The notes under the pieces were generated by a model. It had not been told where the DNA came from. It saw nothing but the letters and a program-made list of their open reading frames with translations, and searched no databases. Below are positions 60,005-64,000 of a stretch of DNA of 64,000 nucleotides, one piece after another. The translations under genes were made by a program, and so were the position numbers. Numbering within the stretch: position 1 is the stretch's first letter; the number at the start of each line of letters is the position of its first letter. Origin of the DNA: Neocallimastix lanati (nom. inval.) (Eukaryota > Neocallimastigomycota > Neocallimastigomycetes > Neocallimastigales > Neocallimastigaceae); NCBI GenBank assembly GCA_016946835.1, contig JACVTC010000140.1, positions 186,001 to 250,000 on the forward strand, read 5' to 3'.

Positions 60005-62640
60005 CAAGTATACAAAATAAAATAAAATAAAATAAAATAAAATAAAATAAAATAAAATAAAATAAATAGTAGAAATATGAATATAAAGTACAGATTGAAT
60101 AAAATAAAATAAATAGTAGAAATATGAATATAAAGTAGAGATTTAATAAAATAAAATAAAATAAAATAAAATAAATAGTAGAATTAGAAATGTAAAGTAT
60201 AGATTGAATATAATAAAATAAAATAAAATAAATAGTAGAACTATGAATATAAAGTACAGATTTAATAAAATAAAATAAAATAAAATAAAATAAAATAAAA
60301 TAAAATAAAATAAAATAAAATAAAATAAAATAAAATAAAATAAAATAAAATAAAATAAAATAAAATAAAATAAAATAAAATAAAATAAAATAAAATAAAA
60401 TAAAATAAACAGTAGAATATTAAATATAAAGTACAGATTGAATAAAATAAAATAAAATAAAATAAAATAAAATAAAATAAAATAAAATAAAATAAAATAA
60501 AATAAAATAAAATAAAATAAAATAAAATAAAATAAAATAAAATAAAATAAAATAAAATAAAATAAAATAAAATAAAATAAAATAAAATAAAATAAATAGT
60601 AGAATATGAATATAAAGTACAGATTGAATAAAATAAAATAAAATAAAATAAAATAAAATAAAATAAAATAAAATAAAATAAAATAAAATAAAATAAAATA
60701 AAATAAAATAAAATAAAATAAAATAAAATAAAATAAAATAAAATAAAATAAAATAAAATAAAATAAAATAAAATAAAATAAAATAAAATAAATAAATAGT
60801 AGAAATATGAATATAAATTACAGATTGAATAAAATAAAATAAAATAAAATAAAATAAAATAAAATAAAATAAAATAAAATAAAATAAAATAAAATAAAAT
60901 AAAATAAAATAAAATAAAATAAAATAAAATAAAATAAAATAAAATAAAATAAAATAAAATAAAATAAAATAAAATAAAATAAAATAAAATAAAATAAAAT
61001 AAAATAAAATAAAATAAAATAAAATAAAATAAAATAAAATAAAATAAAATAAAATAAAATAAAATAAAATAAAATAAAATAAAATAAAATAAAATAAAAT
61101 AAAATAAAATAAAATAAAATAAAATAAAATAAAATAAAATAAAATAAAATAAAATAAAATAAAATAAAATAAAATAAAATAAAATAAAATAAAATAAAAT
61201 AAATAGTAGAATATTAAATATAAAGTACAGATTGAATAAAATAAAATAAAATAAAATAAAATAAATAGTAGAATATTAAATATAAAGTACAGATTGAATA
61301 AAATAAAATAAAATAAAATAAAATAAAATAAAATAAAATGAAATAAAATAAATAGTAAAAATATGAATATAAAGTACAGATTTAATAAAATAAAATAAAA
61401 TAAAATAAAATAAAATAAAATAAAATAAAATAAAATAAAATAAAATAAAATAAAATAAATAGTAGAAATATGAATATAAATTACAGATTGAATAAAATAA
61501 AATAAAATAAAATAAAATAAAATAAAATAAAATAAAATAAAATAAAATAAAATAAATAGTAGAATATTAAATATAAAGTACAGATTGAATAAAATAAAAT
61601 AAAATAAAATAAAATAAATAGTAGAATATTAAATATAAAGTACAGATTGAATAAAATAAAATAAAATAAAATAAAATAAAATAAAATAAAATGAAATAAA
61701 ATAAATAGTAAAAATATGAATATAAAGTACAGATTTAATAAAATAAAATAAAATAAAATAAAATAAAATAAAATAAAATAAAATAAAATAAAATAAAATA
61801 AAATAAAATAAAATAAATAGTAGAAATATGAATATAAATTACAGATTGAATAAAATAAAATAAAATAAAATAAAATAAAATAAAATAAAATAAAATAAAA
61901 TAAAATAAAATAAAATAAAATAAAATAAAATAAAATAAAATAAAATAAATAGTAGAAATATGAATATAAATTACAGATTGAATAAAATAAAATAAAATAA
62001 AATAAAATAAAATAAAATAAAATAAAATAAAATAAAATAAAATAAAATAAAATAAAATAAAATAAAATAAAATAAAATAAAATAAATAGTAGAATATTAA
62101 ATATAAAGTACAGATTGAATAAAATAAAATAAAATAAAATAAAATAAAATAAAATAAAATAAAATAAATAGTAGAATATTAAATATAAAGTACAGATTGA
62201 ATAAAATAAAATAAAATAAAATAAAATAAAATAAATAAAATAAAATAAAATAAAATAAAATAAAATAAAATAAAATAAAATAAAATAAAATAAAATAAAA
62301 TAAATAAAATAAATAGTAAAAATATGAATATAAAGTACAGATTTAATAAAATAAAATAAAATAAATAGTAGAAATATGAATATAAATTACAGATTGAATA
62401 AAATAAAATAAAATAAAATAAAATAAAATAAAATAAAATAAAATAAAATAAAATAAAATAAAATAAAATAAAATAAAATAAAATAAATAGTAGAATATTA
62501 AATATAAAGTACAGATTGAATAAAATAAAATAAAATAAAATTAAATAAATATTGAATGTAATAATATAAAAGTACAAGTAATAAAATAAAATAAAATAAA
62601 TATTGAATATAATAATATAAAAGTACTAATATATAAAATA
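60005..62640 (-). repeat. Compound minisatellite, reverse orientation, about 21 cores
   Basis: AAAAT pentamers separated by the reverse complement of the 1.3-4.2 kb core (AATAGTAGAATATTAAATAT, AAAGTACAGATTGAATAAAA). Variants GAAATATGAATATAAATTAC and GTAAAAATATGAATATAAAG alternate in blocks: the set near 61200-61480 is repeated at about 61555-61840, a higher-order unit of about 355 bp. One pentamer block (about 60840-61200) runs some 70 units without a core. Confidence 0.97.
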
Positions 62641-62889
62641 AAATAAATATTTATCATTATTTTTTATTAAAGAATATTAAAGACGATTTATTTTTAAAAA
62701 TAAAATGTTTTATTTAATTATATATGTTAGAAAGTAAAAAAATCATTTATATTTAATGAGATTATTAACAATCAATAATATTGTTTTATATATTAAATTA
62801 CATCATCAATTGAATACAATAAAAATGTAAAAAAATTTCATTTCTAAAACATTGATCTGTAATATTCTTTAATAAAAAATTATTAGATA
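62641..62889. other. Spacer between the two opposed minisatellite arrays
   Basis: About 250 bp of ordinary A/T-rich sequence with no repeat unit. It forms the loop of the large inverted repeat 60.0-63.9 kb. No coding potential seen. Confidence 0.7.
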
Positions 62890-63865
62890 TTTATTTTATT
62901 TTATTTTATTCAATCTGTACTTTATATTTATATTTCAACTATTTATTTTATTTTATTCAATCTGTACTTATATTTATATTCTATTATTTATTTTATTTTA
63001 TTTTATTTTATTTTATTTTATTAAATCTGTACTTTATATTCATATTTTTACTATTTATTTTATTTTATTTTATTTTATTTTATTCAATTTGTACTTTATA
63101 TTTATATTTCAACTATTTATTTTATTTTATTCAATCTGTACTTTATATTTATATTTCAACTATTTATTTTATTTTATTCAATCTGTACTTATATTTATAT
63201 TCTATTATTTATTTTATTTTATTTTATTTTATTTTATTTTATTAAATCTGTACTTTATATTCATATTTCTACTATTTATTTTATTTTATTATATTTTATT
63301 TTATTTTATTTTATTAAATCTGTACTTTATATTCATATTTTTACTATTTATTTTACTTTATTTTATTTTATTTTATTCAATTTGTACTTTATATTTATAT
63401 TTCAACTATTTATTTTATTTTATTCAATCTGTACTTATATTTATATTCTACTATTTATTTTATTTTATTTTATTTTATTTTATTAAATCTGTACTTTATA
63501 TTCATAGTTCTACTATTTATTTTATTTTATTTTATTTTATTTTATTAAATCTGTACTTTATATTCATAGTTCTACTATTTATTTTATTTTATTTTATTTT
63601 ATTTTATTAAATCTGTACTTTATATTCATAGTTCTACTATTTATTTTATTTTATTTTATTTTATTTTATTTTATTTTATTTTATTAAATCTGTACTTTAT
63701 ATTCATAGTTCTACTATTTATTTTATTTTATTTTATTTTATTTTATTTTATTTTATTTTATTAAATCTGTACTTTATATTCATATTTCAATTATTTATTT
63801 TATTTTATTTTATTAAATCTGTACTTTATATTCATATTTCTACTATTTATTTTATTTTATATACT
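62890..63865 (+). repeat. Compound minisatellite, forward orientation, about 16 cores
   Basis: Same core as at 1.3-4.2 kb but with the sequence variants of the neighbouring reverse array (TCTGTACTTTATATTCATA, TTCTACTATTTATTTTA). A block of several cores near 62910-63050 recurs at about 63120-63270 and again near 63365-63500. Confidence 0.97.
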
Positions 63866-64000
63866 TATTACATTCTTTGTTTATTTATTTATTTGTTTGT
63901 TTATTTATTTATACATTTATTTTTTTTTACATATAATTTTATTAAAATTTTTATGGCGTCAACAAAAAATTTTACAAGCCATTAAAAATAAATGGCGTAT
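63866..64000. other. Window end, no feature assignable
   Basis: TTTA repeats, then TTTATGGCGTCAACAAAAAA and AATAAATGGCGTAT at the edge. Too short to interpret. Confidence 0.5.

Noticed and set aside
62179-63610. Open frames of 130-173 codons in the minisatellite arrays, and a similar one at 49367-49843
   Set aside because: They follow the TTTTA period (YFILF repeats) and exist only because that pentamer lacks stops in some frames.
63955-64000. Start codon of a gene at the window edge (ATGGCGTCAACA)
   Set aside because: The frame stops after ten codons and nothing further is visible.

Overview
This window looks like nuclear DNA of a eukaryote with an extremely AT-rich genome. Coding islands of near-normal composition sit in spacer that is almost pure A/T with long homopolymers, and genes carry short GT-AG introns. 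My best guess is an anaerobic gut fungus (Neocallimastigomycetes). The reasons are the base composition, the intron style, the secreted double-psi beta-barrel (expansin-like) proteins, the RNase T2 and the very large microsatellites. The assignment is inference: I ran no search, and another AT-rich protist or fungus is not excluded.

Layout. 1-1 kb: 3' end of a leucine carboxyl methyltransferase gene (LCMT1/PPM1). 1.3-4.2 kb: a compound minisatellite with about 37 copies. 4.3-10.1 kb: a minus-strand gene remnant split by a nearly full-length non-LTR retrotransposon (LINE) with a poly(A) tail and a 12-bp target-site duplication. 10.9-11.5 kb: start of a CDK10-like kinase gene, probably a remnant. 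13.7-14.9 kb: secreted RNase T2 with an acidic tail. 16.8-18.3 kb: Asn/Lys-rich protein with an IQ-like motif. 21.8-22.9 kb: unrecognised pseudogene. 23.7-25.8 kb: element with inverted repeats at both ends and a TATTTTATATTT-type satellite inside. 27.2-28.5, 37.6-39.1 and 53.8-55.9 kb: three paralogous membrane-anchored expansin-like genes, all on the minus strand. 31.3-32.3 kb: scrambled STI1/HOP-like TPR fragments. 33.6-36.6, 42.6-44.0 and 50.6-53.0 kb: decayed LINE copies, one with a tiny nested insertion. 41.5-42.0 kb: MITE-like element. 45.5-49.4 kb: large intronless gene with a GHKL ATPase module and a DUF3883 (PD-(D/E)XK-like) C-terminus, broken by three frameshifts. 58.8-59.8 kb: Mutator-like transposase pseudogene with a FLYWCH-type finger. 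60-63.9 kb: the 1.3-4.2 kb minisatellite again, in two opposed arrays that form a very large inverted repeat.

The intact genes do not form an operon or an obvious pathway. The clearest coherent group is the three expansin-like paralogues. They share three exons, intron phases 0 and 1, a Cys-rich secreted domain, a Thr/Ser-rich stalk, one membrane segment and a highly conserved basic cytosolic tail. The most unusual single gene is the ATPase-DUF3883 fusion, an architecture best known from plant NO VEIN and from bacterial genes. Three frameshifts there, and one in the LINE, mean either pseudogenisation or homopolymer errors in the assembly; raw reads would decide.
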